DNA from: Owenia fusiformis
Lineage: Eukaryota > Annelida > Polychaeta > Sabellida > Oweniidae
Direction of reading: 5' to 3'
NCBI GenBank assembly: GCA_903813345.2
Contig: CAIIXF020000012.1
Location: 17,679,520 to 17,743,519, forward strand
DNA: 64,000 bases
Shown: one piece after another, positions 24,612-37,700 of the stretch
Layout of the letters: every line of letters starts with the position of its first letter
Numbering within the stretch: position 1 is the stretch's first letter
The notes under the pieces: generated by a model
Seen by the model: only the letters and a program-made list of their open reading frames with translations
Databases searched by the model: none
What the model was told of the DNA's origin: nothing
Position numbers and translations under genes: made by a program

Positions 24612-24816
24612 TGTGACTGCAAAAGTATCTGACCGCAGAAATTCTACGGCGAGCGTAGAAATGTTACTGATCGCAGAAATGATAGACCGCACGGCGGCCG
24701 TAGGAAATGTGACCAGGGTCCTTTTTTCCTACGGCCGCCGTGCGGTCTATCATTTCTGCGGTCAGTAGCTTTTCTACGCTCGCCGTAGAATTTCTGCGCT
24801 CTCATACTTTTGCAGT
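24612..24816. repeat. Palindrome with about 100-bp arms
   Basis: The left arm runs from gactgcaaaagtat and the right arm ends at atacttttgcagtc. The inner parts pair through gatagaccgcacggcggccg and its complement around a centre near 24715. The right end coincides with the first base of the satellite copy at 24815, so the palindrome and satellite piece share a breakpoint. Confidence 0.85.
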
Positions 24817-25124
24817 CAATTTTCGGACCAGTCTTACGTCACGCTGGTAGGAGTATGATGTTTGCTTATTTGAGCAACGTGTAAGGATATAATTTTTGCA
24901 TTTGCTCTTCCAAGGACCTGTTGTATGGGCATTCTATTCGTGAGATTATGAGTATCTAATTTGTCATAAAGCTCTGATTTACATTTCGCTCTAGACGATA
25001 TGTCAATTTTCGGACCAATCTAACGCCATGCTGGTGGCATCATGTGGGCTGTTAGTTTAAGAGACGTTAAAGTTTATATTTTTGCATTTGCACCACCAAT
25101 GACTTGTTGAGTGGTTATTCAATT
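24815..25124. repeat. Inverted 310-bp copy of the satellite (matches 14018-14327)
   Basis: Read in reverse complement, this stretch matches 14018-14327 of the array base for base as far as I can align by eye. It includes the rare monomer variant ccagcatggcgttagattgg followed by ccagcgtgacgtaagactgg. Match length is 310 bp on both sides. Confidence 0.9.
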
Positions 25125-25986
25125 TATTTATATGGGTACAATTTTTAAATTTTATTTATATTGCTATGATAGACTATCAAATAAAAGATGTTGAATGTTA
25201 CATTGACCATTAGTAACTTAGTCTAAACAGGTTGCTGTGGTGTTACATCAAAAAGTATATTGTGTTGTGTTCACAGCAAATATATGACAGTAAACCTGGC
25301 CTAAAAACAGTTTCCAAATGTATATAACCCATCAAAACACTACCTGACTACGGCAAACGCAAGTCAACGCAATCCCAACGTCCGGCCATCGTGGGACCGT
25401 TCTTTGGCCTGGCAACGGCCAGTTGATTTCTACGGGGACCGCAGAAATGAACAAAATAACTCCGAGTTATAATTTCTACCGCCTCCCTGCGGCCTGTAAA
25501 AAACTGGATACGCCGTACGGAGACCGCAAGGCGAGCGAAGTTTTTCTACGCTCGACGCAGAAATTCACTGATTAATTGATCTGCGGTCGACATACGGCCG
25601 CCGTACGACAAATGTGACTGGAGTGTATTCATAATGTTGTTGTGAAGTTATTAATTATTTTCTATGTACTCCCTACTTTTGTCACACGGGAGGTATAAAT
25701 ATTGAATTTTTCCTAAACGCTGTAAAATTTTGTTTAATTATTGCCAAATTGTGGTGAGAATTACAAAATAGGATGTCATGGTCTCCAAAATTCTACCTCC
25801 ATACCGCAATGTAAGGGCTAGCCCTTAACCTATTATCAGTAGTTATTTGGATAGCTGATATAGGAGTTGATTTCAGGGTCTTTTAAACAACTGTAACACT
25901 CAGACAAAACATTCAAGTTTTTACCTTTTAACAGGTTTTGGTCTGCTCCATAGTACCATTGGTCTATCTTGTTACCATAGCAAGCA

Positions 25987-26278
25987 TAACCTAGCCGCAC
26001 TGTACAGGGGCGTAGCCAGCTTTCAGCAAGGGAGTGCGATAACCGAAAAATTTTCCGTTTACAGTCAGGGGGTGTGATCGAAGCATGAACCATCGAAAAA
26101 ACATTAAGATTTGTTTTGAATTTTACAAAAATTGATGTAACTTCCTTTAAAATTGAGATAGAAGCTTCAAAAGCTTAAAATAAAAAGGATTTTAAAGCTC
26201 TTTTCTTCCTCTATCTTATGGTTATACTTTCATCGTTTTTTGGGGGGATCGCATCCACTCCTGGCTACGTCTATGCTG
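25987..26278. mobile_element. MITE of the GGGGCGTAGCCAG family
   Basis: The left end caggggcgtagccag and right end ctggctacgtctatgctg are inverted, with a TA on each outer side. The inside has a reversed pair of G-rich and C-rich tracts but no ORF of its own. It sits between two similar AT-rich phrases (tcctaaacgctgtaaaat at 25712, tcccaaacgctgaaataat at 26317). Confidence 0.65.
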
Positions 26279-26284
26279 TATTAA

Positions 26285-27950
26285 TGTCTTTTAACCATAG
26301 GGGTACATTTCAGATTTTCCCAAACGCTGAAATAATTCATTTAACTGAATCTTAGGAAGATGGTTCCGACTCCCCAACATATTGAACGACATAGGTTACT
26401 TCACAAGACTTGTGATTTGTTCGATCCGTGTCCGAATAGTATTATGAGTGCTTGTTTGCTCAATCCATCTGCAATTAAATCTTATATTTGCTGACATTAA
26501 GGAAACACTTGTAGAGTAATTGTGAAACGACTGTCGTTATTATTCGATATAATAAGTCTGTGGAGCTCAACGTGTTCTGGGTTACTCAGGTATTCCTACT
26601 CTTGCCGAAGTATTCTGCATTGAACCAAGTGTTCTGGGTTTACTTATTTTATCAAATACACTCAATATGTTGATTTTTTATTTTTCATTTTTCATTTTCA
26701 ATTTTCAAGTTAATTTTGTGTTTCTTCAACGTGTATGTTAAAAATATGTTAACGAAACCACTTAAATATGTATACGGCGACGTACTAGTATGCCACGGAA
26801 CGTACACTCATGAGCAATAGAATATTTAAATACAATGTATTATCAATAGATCCATATTTTCAAAAACTGAGTCCAAATTTTAACAAAGGGGCCTACATTT
26901 TCGGACACTCTCTCATTGCGAATTTTCAGATTAAATAAGTAAGTGAACTCAGAATGCTTGTGCGGTCAGTATACGGTGTAGTTGGGCAAGTGCTAGAACA
27001 CATGGGTAGTCCGGAACAGTTTGCAATTGACTTCTACATACGTTTATCGTTTGGATCGGGCCATGTGTGAGGAGAGAGAGAATGTGAGTATCAATAAATG
27101 GAATGAATATAGACATTCACATATAGTGTTTTTCTAATTATCTCCTACTCAGTATTGACTGATGGTATATCGAGGATAGTTAGCCCCTAATTACCCGATC
27201 TCTCCCATTCGAATAGATGAACACTACATGGATCCCTTAATAAACCCAACGCATTTTGAACGTATATTTTCGTTCGTCAGGAATATAACTATCTCCTAAG
27301 CCACTGAAGTGGTGGCCATAAGTTTATTTTATCATAGGAAATGGAGAGAGCCTCGCGTAACTTATTTCAGTATTAAAATCTTTGAAAGGGATGTTCTGTT
27401 CGATCGATGGAACAATTAGTAAAACATATTTCCAATGTCTCTAAGTAATCTACTATCTATTTTTGGGTCAATTCAACTAATATAATGTTACATACGTTAT
27501 CGGAAGAAAGTCTAATGCGCAGAAAGGTCATTAAAGGCTCTACCGATGAACAAAATCAAGAAACTAGAACAAATTCAAATGAAAAATATGTTTTTCGGCT
27601 TTTATAGCCCATTTTTTCATTTACATTATACCCAATACACGTAATAATATATTAAAGACTGTAGAAAAACTTGTGCCGGAAAAAAGAAAAAGAAATAAAG
27701 GTAGATGTCACATTGGAGGATTGTTTTTCATTTCAAACATAGTTTATAAGTCGGGGATGTCAATGGACTCAAATGAATCATTTTAGGAGGCTCCAACTGT
27801 CGTTGTAACTCTGCTTTCTTTGAAATTAGTATGTCTTGCTTCACACCGTTCTTCCATCTTTGTAAGTCTGGTTTTTCTTGTGCTAGTTTGGTTTTATATA
27901 TGGAATAGATTCACATTCATGGGAAATAAAAGACTCACCAAAAAAATATT
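26285..27950. other. No gene seen
   Basis: AT-rich sequence without a supported ORF, RNA gene or repeat. Confidence 0.4.
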
Positions 27951-27955
27951 TAATA

Positions 27956-28640
27956 TTGACTATAATCAACCTAATGGATGATGATGATATAAAATCAATT
28001 TTCAACGAGTTAGGGATGAATGATCATTATAACCAGAAACAATATGTTAATATCAGAATTGTTAAGAGAAAAATAAAGTTAAAATTACAAGAAAAACTAC
28101 GTATAGACATTGAATCACAACCCAAATTGAGGACTTACCTAACTTTTAAACATGACTGTCCAATAGAACAATATTTACTTACATCATCATTGACAAGGGG
28201 TGAACGCTCTTTAATAGCTCAGTTAAGAACTGGCATACTTCCTTTAGCAATAGAAACGAGGAGATTTACTCAACCGAAAACTCCAGTAAACTAAAGACAA
28301 TGCCAAATGTGTAACTCAAATTAAATTGAAAGTGAAACGCATTTTGTTTTTGAGTGTTCATATTATTCAGAAGCTAGAAAGTATTTTCTTCAAGAAATCA
28401 AAGACAATTCCTTCAAAGATATTTTTGAAAATAAAAAATATATTAAATGCCTTGGAAAATATTTGCAAAAAAATATTCTATATAAGGAAAAGAGTTTTAT
28501 TTAAAAATCAAAATCAATAATGGTGTTGAACTTAACTGCACTAATTTTATATTTGTATTGTTAAAAATGTAACTTATGTAAAATGTGTCTCATAAGCCCA
28601 GGTAGGGCTGGCTATCTTAGATAGGTGACACTTAAATAAA
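27956..28640 (+). pseudogene. LINE 3' remnant (C-terminal reverse-transcriptase protein tail plus 3' end)
   Basis: The frame from 27956 reads a lysine-rich segment, then LRTYLTFKHDC, IAQLRTGILPLAIETRRF and, after an in-frame TAA, RQCQMCNSN, another TAA, and IESETHFVFECSYYSEARK. The order LR-G-LPL-ET-R, then C-X2-C, then HF-F-C is typical of the C-terminal tail of many LINE proteins, a zinc-knuckle-like region after the reverse transcriptase. The frame ends near 28501. The following 3' region ends in an aaataaatgaatgaatgaat tail at 28634, as expected for a LINE 3' end. Everything upstream of the tail is missing. It is not closely related to the LINE at 21372-23015. Confidence 0.75.
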
Positions 28641-30905
28641 TGAATGAATGAATAAATAAAAATGTAGTATTTCATCTTAAGGTAAAGTAAGTTTTCAGAT
28701 TTTGGTAGTCTATTGTTGCCAAGAATGAAATCTTCATTGTTGGGATTCACCTCACATATATTAAAACAGGACTGCATGAACATTTTAGTGTCATTGCAAT
28801 AGATGAATGCATGTTCAATTATATTTGTTTCTGATTGTTTTTGTTAATACACTAATACACTTGTCAATGTTCTCTATCCATTTCGCGTGTCTTGTCTCGT
28901 CTGCATTTCATTGACTTGGTTAGTTGGTAGTACATGAGACTATTCTGTGATCCACTGTCTAAGTGTCTTTCATAAAGATTTTGATTATGTGGATTTTCAG
29001 CTTGTATATTCCGCTTCTATTCTTGTGGAATACCTTGTATTATAGCATGTAGGTATAAGAAAATATTTCCAGTTATATTATATTTTTGTTTTTCTTGGTT
29101 GAAATTCATAAGTTCTCCATTGTCTCTGTACGTATGTCCTTTATGTATATAATTCCTTTTTCATACCAATCTTCATTCCAAAGAAAATGAAAAACATGTT
29201 GCTAAATCTGTATCACATGCTAAACACCAACGTTTGCGTGTTTATACGACTTCCGATTTGATAGTGAAGAAAAGCATTATCCAAGAAATAAAAATAGCAA
29301 AATATGACAAATAGTGTGTGTGTGTTCATTTTCAAATGAAAAATATGTCTGTATTTTACTAAGTTTGTATCGCTTGCAAAAGACCAACGTTTACGTGTTT
29401 TATAAGACTTCTGATTTAATTACGAAGATGACAAACTCAATAGTGCGAGCGTTATACGAGGCTTTAACAAGTGAATAGACCCTTGCTTAATGTATACGTT
29501 TGTCTTAATGAGACACGAGCGTTGACGTGTGCGGATGTTTTTATAAGACTTATGAAGTTGATAGAAATGTTTTGTATATTGTCACATATTGTTTAGGCAT
29601 TTTTGGAAATTACATATTGGATTGCTAAGAATAGGGGCGTAGCCATGATTCAAAAGTCGGCGAGGCGAGGCAAATATAATTAGTTGAGGCAAAACTCAAG
29701 TCAAATAAGATCGATGCAATACTCTATGGGACATAATTATCAGCTGTTTAAGTCGGAAACGTTTTTCTGTAAAACAGGTGAGGCATCTGCCTCTCGTTTG
29801 CCTCATTGAAATAGAGACCATTCATAGGACGACACGTTCAGATGAGGCGTACGACGTTCACATTGCGTTCGTATCTGAGGTAAGATAAATGATAAGGATG
29901 AGAATGAGGCAGAGTGGCTTGCTAGGTTGGATTGGTTAAGGTAAAAACTGGATTAATTATATTTGATCGTGTATATATTAATTCTATCCTCCTGACCATA
30001 GTTTCTAAGTTACTTTAAAACATGTTCCTGGAAACAATATAAACGAATGGAAAATTTATGTAGATATAGTGATACGTTGACAGCAAATAGATCGTCTGGT
30101 CAAGTTTAAGTCGCTTATCTTAAATGTATAGATGTCGTCAGAAATAATCTTCCTAGTATGATACGTTTATATGATTTAACATGACAATTGTTTGAAAATC
30201 ACTGCTATTATGCCATAATTCAGTCTTGTGATTGGGCCAATGGCCCCTGTGCTTAATCAACCCCCATTACACCAAAACCAGCTCTCAATCGTTCTCTCCA
30301 GTCCAACAGAAATGTGGTAAACGGGCTAAATCTGACTGGTCGAGAAATATGTCTAAATAATTAGCTACTTCGTTCATGAACAGTCTTCAATACGTCCATC
30401 TCATTCGCAGTTCATCGGTGTTCACATGTAAGTGCAATTGATATCCGATTGGACAACGCGTCCCTAGTAGGGTCGAAGTACGGTAATTACGTTCCTAGTC
30501 TAGTAGGTCATCTCGTTTGAAGTTTGAAGTTCTGGCCGACCCACTCATTCGAGTATGTTCAATGAAGTTTGTAAATAGACCCCAAACGGTTCTAAGTACG
30601 TCCAATCTTATGTTTTTATTTCCCGAGACCTTTTATCTTCTTTATACTTGCCCTTGAAGACAATACATTTTTGAATCAAACGCAGAGCAGAGCGATAGAA
30701 CAATCAACCATAGTCGTCCTTGAATCAACTAAGTTATCAATATAGACCAGCCTCCACAATAATATTTAGATTGATACATTTTATTTTATTCAGTAGCAAC
30801 ATACCACGTTCATTCAAAACCTTCCAAGCTTACTACTTAAACGTGATGCTAATATAATCGGGGAGGGATTTTCTTTCAATGGTAATTCTGAGTGAGTTCA
30901 AATAT
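28641..30905. other. No gene seen; a degenerate GGGGCGTAGCCA end at 29634
   Basis: AT-rich sequence. From 29634 (taggggcgtagccatgattc) about 200 bp contain gcgaggcaaa and gaggcatctgcct words, possibly a decayed MITE. Related phrases occur at 29221-29260 and 29370-29405 (caacgtttgcgtgttta and variant). Confidence 0.4.
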
Positions 30906-30914
30906 GAAGTATGG

Positions 30915-31041
30915 TACCCTGCGCGCAGAGTTTAGTTATAAACTATTTGTTTTGATGAAGACCATGGGCTCTACTGTATCTGAGCCAATGTGAAGACGAA
31001 GCTCTCTTTTAAGAAGTGAAGTCGAACGAATGCAAAGGGTA
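30915..31041. mobile_element. 127-bp MULE-like MITE with 9-bp target-site duplication
   Basis: The element runs from taccctgcgcgcag to gcaaagggta. It is flanked by a perfect 9-bp direct repeat, gaagtatgg, at 30906-30914 and 31042-31050. The right half (gaagacgaagctctctttta) recurs at 34671-34757 and 53613-53665. A 9-bp duplication is the hallmark of Mutator-like transposons. The terminal inverted match is short (taccct). Confidence 0.85.
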
Positions 31042-31050
31042 GAAGTATGG

Positions 31051-33680
31051 TGTTTCACCTTCTCTTAGGTTATCCACGCATGAACGCATACTCTGGGTAT
31101 ATATAGACTAGTTAATCGGGCACCCCGAGAAAGAAAAATTAAACTACATCATAAATTGAAGGAGAAAATCAATGTCTTACGGTATCTAAAAATCATTGGT
31201 TCCCTCAAAATCATGACTGAAAGCCATTTAATAAAAAATGTTGTTTATCAATAGTTGTCAATCTCGGCGAACTAATATTCGGATTGTTAGTATGCCTTTT
31301 CCGAATGAGGGCAAGAAGGCGCTCATACAAAATTAAAAGCAAGAACATCTACATTATATCCCAATTCTAATATACACGATTGTGATTTAGTACAAAGCTC
31401 TGGCCTCGTGTGGCTGCAAAGCGCACTAAACACATACTTCAAAAATAAAGCTACTTCATTCGAACCAAACAAATATGATTTTAATCTTATAAAGTGGAAA
31501 TAAACTCGATTCAATCGGAAAATTCTATGTCATCGTTTAACCCCTTTATTTATGTTATGCTCCCAGTGGCATTGACATACATATACATACATCTTAAAAT
31601 CAAATAAAACATTGCGGACATAATTTATGAATCTTAACATTTTTTGATATCTTCGACAGCTATGCAGCGCAGGTAAGTCAACGTTATTTTGCCGCCTACA
31701 GACCTGATAGTATGCCTTGCATTTTGCATAAAAGCATACTGTGTTAAAATCATTTGTATTTTGTTTGATGTAGGAGTGCGTAATCGTTAGCACAAAGATG
31801 GCAATCGCTACATAGTTCCAGTTTTACAAAAAATTCCAAGAGGACGAAAACAACTCCCTAACTGTCGCTTTCAAGGTTATTAAGAAACGTGAAATGTAAA
31901 CCCTTTCGAGACGGACAGCATAATAATGATTTTACTCAACGAGAAATCAATTTAGGTCAATTATCCTTAATCACCCTTAACTAGTTAAATACTGCGACTA
32001 TAACGCAATAACGAAGAGTCCCACTTCACGGAGCTGTTGAGGGAAGAATAGCGTCAATTAGTCAAACTTATCCAAACACCTTAACATTACTTTATTCCGG
32101 TAAATCAAAGCATCGTGTGTATTTTGTATGATTGATAATACTAATGCAATCGAGAAGTCCATTTCAAAGTCTTGTAGATCTATCTCAATATCATTAATAT
32201 ACCCTATTTTACACAATGTTTGAGCTATAAACATTGGTTGGATTACTTTGGCGATTCAATATTAAAATAATCGCCTGAGAGTGTAGATATAGAAAGAGAT
32301 ACGAATTGCGACACAAGAAGCAGGAGGGATATTTCTCCAGAGAATTACCAGCTGCAGTTCATTAAAGGTAAGGGTCCAGGGGTACGGGGGTGTAGAAAAG
32401 GGTACAGGGACAGGCCCGTAGGGGGGAGGGGGCGGTGACGGGATATAGGGTGTTTCATTTTTCAAAAATGTTCTAAGATCACAATGGCCCTTTAACACGG
32501 TGTTACAAATGGTAACACAGTGTTACTCATATGGATACTCATATTTGTCGATAATACCTCATAAAAAGGAAAAGGGACAGTAGTTGTGTACATATCATGG
32601 ATAGACTTGGATCGGGTTTCACCAAATAAATCACTGCAATACTAATAGTTATTTTTCGCCTAAAATGAAAGTGAAGGCTGAATGCCCATTGCGTTGCTAT
32701 AGAAGAGTACACAAGTATTTAAATCATTTCCCTTTTATTAGGTAGCATCTTCACATGTATGAATATAACTGAATGCCCAACAGCCAACACGACTTACTTT
32801 ATAAAATATTACGAATTCAAATTCTGAATGATTGTTAACTTCGTTCTAATCGTATGATATCCACACCGAGCGTTTTCTGCGAGCACCGTCGCACAGGGTG
32901 GTACTGGCGCATTTTCAAGCATTCGGGTCAACTTTAAATGTTGAACGAGTTTGAGTTCGTATTTAAGAGTCGGAGTGAAAAAAATAAATTTAATTTTGAA
33001 CGGTTTGAGCAGTAATTTTCATGATTTACAGGTACTGATGTTGATTTAAGAAATCAAATTACTTTAAATACCAGTCTTTTGCAGTTAGCAGTGTCGCTAT
33101 TAGCTAGTGTCTATTTTACTATGCTAAATTATAATTTCAATAACCCAGATGCGAGTAGAAATAATCTTGATTTACGTCATTAAAAATTCAAAATTCAGTC
33201 AAAGTAATATCATATTTGAAATCTAAATGTAAAATTACATCTAGAAATGTGGTTTTAAAAAGTGTTTATCAACTTTGAAAAATTACTTTTCTTCGAAAAT
33301 GTGACTTCTAGCTCGGGGAGATTCCCCATAGACCCCATGCTATAAAATCACAAAAAATGAAATATCTTTTCTTTTAGTGGACAGATAATATTTTGCTTTA
33401 CTGGACATATTTTCATTAGTATAAGTATTAGACACATAAGGGTTATATGAAAATTGAGCCACTTAAATTGATAATATTCAAGTTTAAGGGAACTTTCTTA
33501 TATACCTGCCATGTTAATTGACCCGAATCAGCCACCTGGTGGTGAAACTGGTAACTACCTACTCGCATTTGGGTAATTGGAAGTTTATACAATTAATTCG
33601 ATAATGCAATCATCAACTTGTACATCCAGAAAAGTTCCAATTTGACTTGATTATAGACACTTGTACGTTAAATTCCATAT
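31051..33680. other. No gene seen
   Basis: AT-rich sequence. The proline-rich minus-strand ORF at 32262-32498 comes from a GC-rich tract (gtaggggggagggggcgg) and is not convincing. At 32497-32524 two ggtgttac/gtgttac phrases flank a small inverted pair. Confidence 0.4.
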
Positions 33681-33689
33681 GTTGATTTT

Positions 33690-33875
33690 CACCATACAAC
33701 AGCTGACCATACAACACAACTGACCATACAACAAAACTTACCATATACCATACAACACAGCTGACCATAAAACACAGCAGACCATACAACAAAAATTACC
33801 ATAGACCATACAACACAGCTGACCATAAAACACATCAGACCATACAACACAGCTCACAACACAACAAAAATGGCA
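33690..33875. repeat. Short tandem repeat (CCATACAACACAGCTGA)
   Basis: About ten imperfect units of 16-17 bp, such as accatacaacacagctg, accatacaacaaaacttacc and accataaaacacagcag, follow one another, partly ordered in a longer repeat of about 60 bp. Units differ and abut directly, so this is not a CRISPR array. Confidence 0.9.
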
Positions 33876-34067
33876 TACTAGTATGTATGCAGATAAAAGA
33901 TGACCTCATTTCTATACACACCGTACGAAGAGTTTTAAAGTTGTAAAGAAAATATGTTTTTTTCATAGCCCTGACCTAAAGGTTTAATAGCATACTAAAG
34001 GTATAATTTATTTTACGCCAATTTGGTCACTTTGACACATCTTTTAGGTATATAGGCAATGCCTTGG

Positions 34068-34315
34068 TTATGCCTTGGTCACATTTACACCGATTTTTGA
34101 ATACAATATTGAGCAAAACACTCAATTAATCGGCCGGGCGCCGGCCGATGGATCGGAGCAATTGTGACCCAGGCATTACATATTATGCTCCGATCCATCG
34201 GCCGGCGCCCGGCCGATTGAGTGTTTTGTTCAATATTGTATTCAATTTTGAACAAAATACTCAATCGACCGGGCGCCTTAGTGAAAATCGGAGCAAATGT
34301 AACCAAGGCATAAAT
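34068..34315. mobile_element. Harbinger-like MITE, nested or rearranged copy
   Basis: The outer ends tgccttggtcacattt and aaatgtaaccaaggca are inverted. Inside is a perfect stem, gctccgatccatcggccggc / its complement, around 34175, followed by caatattg and cggccgggcgcc words. It is preceded by TTA and followed by TAA. It seems to be two overlapping copies of the family seen cleanly at 47516-47662. Confidence 0.75.
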
Positions 34316-34670
34316 GAGTTCTTGCAACTGGGGAAGGACATTTTTCATCGTTTTTCACAGGTTACCTCTGATACTTGGTATGCTCCATCATTTTGAACCC
34401 TGACGTCCTACTTGACCAGTTAAACAATAATTAAGTATAAGATATCCAATTATGCCCTCTATTGACATCCAATCAATATTCTGCAATGATACATGTACAT
34501 ACGTTAAATACCAATTGTATTTAAAATCTCGAGATAAGACCGTTGCATAACCCTACCCAGTTAATGTTCTTTGTAACGGCGAACAAGGGAGCGCGAGTGG
34601 TTCGATTTCATTGGTTCGGAAAAAGTAGAACCCCATTTTTAAATTCCTGTCTGCATATCTGCAATGGTTT

Positions 34671-34757
34671 ACCCTGCGTGCAGTGAGAGTCTAGTTAAAC
34701 TACAGACGAAGACGAAGCTCTCTTTTAAGAAGTGAAGTCAAACGAATACAAAGGGTA
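34671..34757. mobile_element. 87-bp MULE-like MITE with 9-bp target-site duplication
   Basis: It begins taccctgcgtgcag and ends acaaagggta. It is flanked by a perfect 9-bp direct repeat, gcaatggtt, at 34662-34670 and 34758-34766. Its inside matches the copy at 30915-31041 but lacks about 40 bp. Confidence 0.85.
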
Positions 34758-34766
34758 GCAATGGTT

Positions 34767-37700
34767 ATGGCATTCGGCGTTGGGGGTTGTCGGTTTGCGT
34801 CTGAAATTTATTGTCACACTCTTATATCGCAACCATTTGGTTGTGGTGATATTTTGTCAGGTTGAAGTTTTTTTGTTATTTAATTGCTGGGTTAATCATA
34901 AACCTACTATTCAAACAGCATTATGTCTTTATACTCTATACACCCGCGAGGGTGTCATGTAAAACCTTTTAAATAATAGTATGTAAAAATAAAGCTGAAT
35001 TCAATTGAATTAAATTACAATGATCAATTTGAAAATTTTATGTCGGCCTATTGAGAATGAGGTGTAGTTGAATTGAGTGTAATTCTAAGAGGCCCCAGGT
35101 GGCAGACGAAACAGAACCTATAACTGCTTTCAGAGTAGGCTCGGATATTGTCGCCTCAATAAGAGATCGATACTAAGAGAGCATCAATGTCAATTTAGAA
35201 ACATTAGCTTTTTATTTTTTGAATTCATCAAATTTGTCATCAGTTTCAAACCTGTTCTAACCGAGAAACAAAATTGATATTAAAACAGGCGTTAACACAC
35301 CACTGGTACTTCAAGTTGTTAAACTTATGAAGCGGGCGTAGCTCCTGTTTATATGATGACACGCGCCACCGACACAGTATTGTGTCTTCTGAATCTTCCG
35401 AGTCAACCTTCTATTGCAAGATAAATACTTGCGTTTCGGAACATAAGTGCTACTTCAATTAAACCGTCATATCCGAAATATATGTCGAAGTGCTATTTCA
35501 ATAAGGTAGCACTATTAGGGATCAGTACATTAAACAACGATCGACAGTATGTATTTAGGATAGTTAAGTAATATTGACGAGTAAGTTGTATTCATTGAGG
35601 TTCTAAAAGCATTAACTAACAATGGAAATCAGATATGCAAACAATCAAACAAAGAAACCAACAGAATAGAAAATGAGAAATTAAACCATTTTCACATAAG
35701 CACGTGTAAGACTATGCGACAAAAAGCATCGCAGTCTCAAAGAATCATAAACGTCAGTAAGCGTTGCCAGATATAGTCATGCGTATAATTTTATTGTACC
35801 GTTCGGTATTGTAATGCATATCTCTAAGTTGCCCGTCTCTTGATCCGGAAAAGTAGGCTAATAATTTAAACCGAGTGATGATATGTAATTAGAAATCCTC
35901 TGCAACACATAATGTCATTAGGTAGCTGGAAAATCAAACTAAATAGAAATCGGTGAATGGAATAAAATATTCCCCTCTCTCAAACAGAGCAAAACAACGT
36001 TAAGAAGTAGTTGATTAGGGATCTGGCGTGCCAAACATTTGGAGGGGAGTGTAACTGGAGGTATTCTTATAATTTAAGTCCAGAACAAAATTGCTGATAT
36101 ATCTTTTTTGATATATACAACACCAATATACTACTATGCTCTCTTAACACATTATCACCAATAGGCTTACTATTTCAACGAAGCTCAAGTAGCATACCCC
36201 CGGACTTCCTAATTAATCCAGTGTGACTATGTCATGCGGATCAATCCTTTTTCGAAATATTTTCTTCAGCTATGTATGCTGTGTATCAAGTGGAGTGTCT
36301 ACAACAATGTGATTTTTGTAAATGCATAATTTTTTAAATGGTCCAAAGTGTTTAACTTTGTTATGTGACATTGTGACAAAAATGAACTGTCTACACATTC
36401 CCTGTACACATAAAATGTGAATATAAGGATCATGTTTACGTATGACTATTTACGCTAATCTTAAATTCTATTGTTAGATACAATACAAACCAAAAAATCA
36501 ATGTAGATATCAATATAAATAACAAATGTTCAGCAAAATGTACCAGTCAGGCAGCTAGCAGAAAGTTAGACCTCTTCCTATCGACTATTGTCGACTATTG
36601 AGACGGAGTTACGTAGATGTGCATTGTACGTAGGACTTAAAATTCTACTTAAACTGAGTGCGGACCTCTAACATGGAACGTAGTTGAAAAGTATCACACA
36701 CGTACGTGGATAATGAATTTCTGGATTTACCGGTGATGAGAAAATATTCGTTAACACGTCTATTAATGTCCCCCGAGTGAGTTCAGCCTTTTTACCAAGC
36801 TGACTACGTTAGATGTGTCAATGGTGGAATTAAAAGTGAGATTTCAGCGATTGTCGCTTTAGGTCTCGTTATATCAATTGGCTAAATCGAGTTAACGAAA
36901 TGTTGATTTTATTAAGTGTGGCACGGCACTGAGAGGAGCGCTTACGATTGGGTTGAAATATCGTTTTCAGTCTTTAAGATTAACAAGAGCACTAGGGATA
37001 TAAAGTGACTCATGACAATACATCCTGATCACTTCGGGAGATGAACAGTGAACAGATACCCGAGACATAATAATCAGAGACGAAAGTGACGGACGGACGG
37101 AAGTACATACTTCCCCAGACGTTTAGGCCGCCTGTGTTGGAAAGTTGGTCGTATATGAGCATTAAAAGAAACCAATTAAAGTGGAACGAAAAAATGGTAA
37201 ACATTCTGCGTTTTGAACCATGTTCATTGTTGCATCATTAAAAGTATTCTCGTGCAGCATATTCGACCATTCTGTTTCTAGATATCAATCAATAGGAACA
37301 TACTAAAAATCACCATGTAAGTAAAACAACTACTTGTTTGCTGGAAGTGAATCTGTCTGTATTGTAAACAATAATAGAAGCTACGAATGAGATGCGTTAC
37401 TTTTGTTTAAAATCGTACGCACTGTCATTGTGAATGTTCTGTGAAATACGTTAATTTTGTTGAAAATTACAATTTTAAATAATAGCTGTCAGTTATGCTT
37501 AAATTTTGAATGTTTTTTGATAATTGTACAGACCATTATTGTAACTATATATACTCACTATAAAGTATGACAGGGGAGAAACATTCTCGACTCTCCATAC
37601 ATTTGGGGAGAGGTCCTCTAAAACTAATTTAAACTTTTTGAATTAAATATTGCATTTTGAAAGAAATCATTGACATACAATTTACTAAATGTCGATAAAT

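Larger units (their letters stand above)
24380..25630. mobile_element. Composite GC-rich repeat block with palindrome and captured satellite
   Basis: GC-rich words (gaccgcacggc, gtagaaatgt, ctgcggtc, ggccgccgt) stand out from the AT-rich surroundings at 24480-24815 and again at 25340-25625. They enclose a 310-bp piece of the 11900-16080 satellite in inverted orientation and about 230 bp of AT-rich DNA. A related end (acggctgccgtacgacaaa) occurs at 37700. This looks like a non-autonomous element or nested elements. Its outer borders and target-site duplication are not defined. Confidence 0.5.

Noticed and set aside
32262-32498. Proline-rich minus-strand ORF
   Set aside because: The prolines come from a short G-rich tract, with no domain and no splice context.
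33690-33875. Regularly spaced short repeats, CRISPR-like at first sight
   Set aside because: Units abut, vary, and have no unique spacers, and the genome is eukaryotic.
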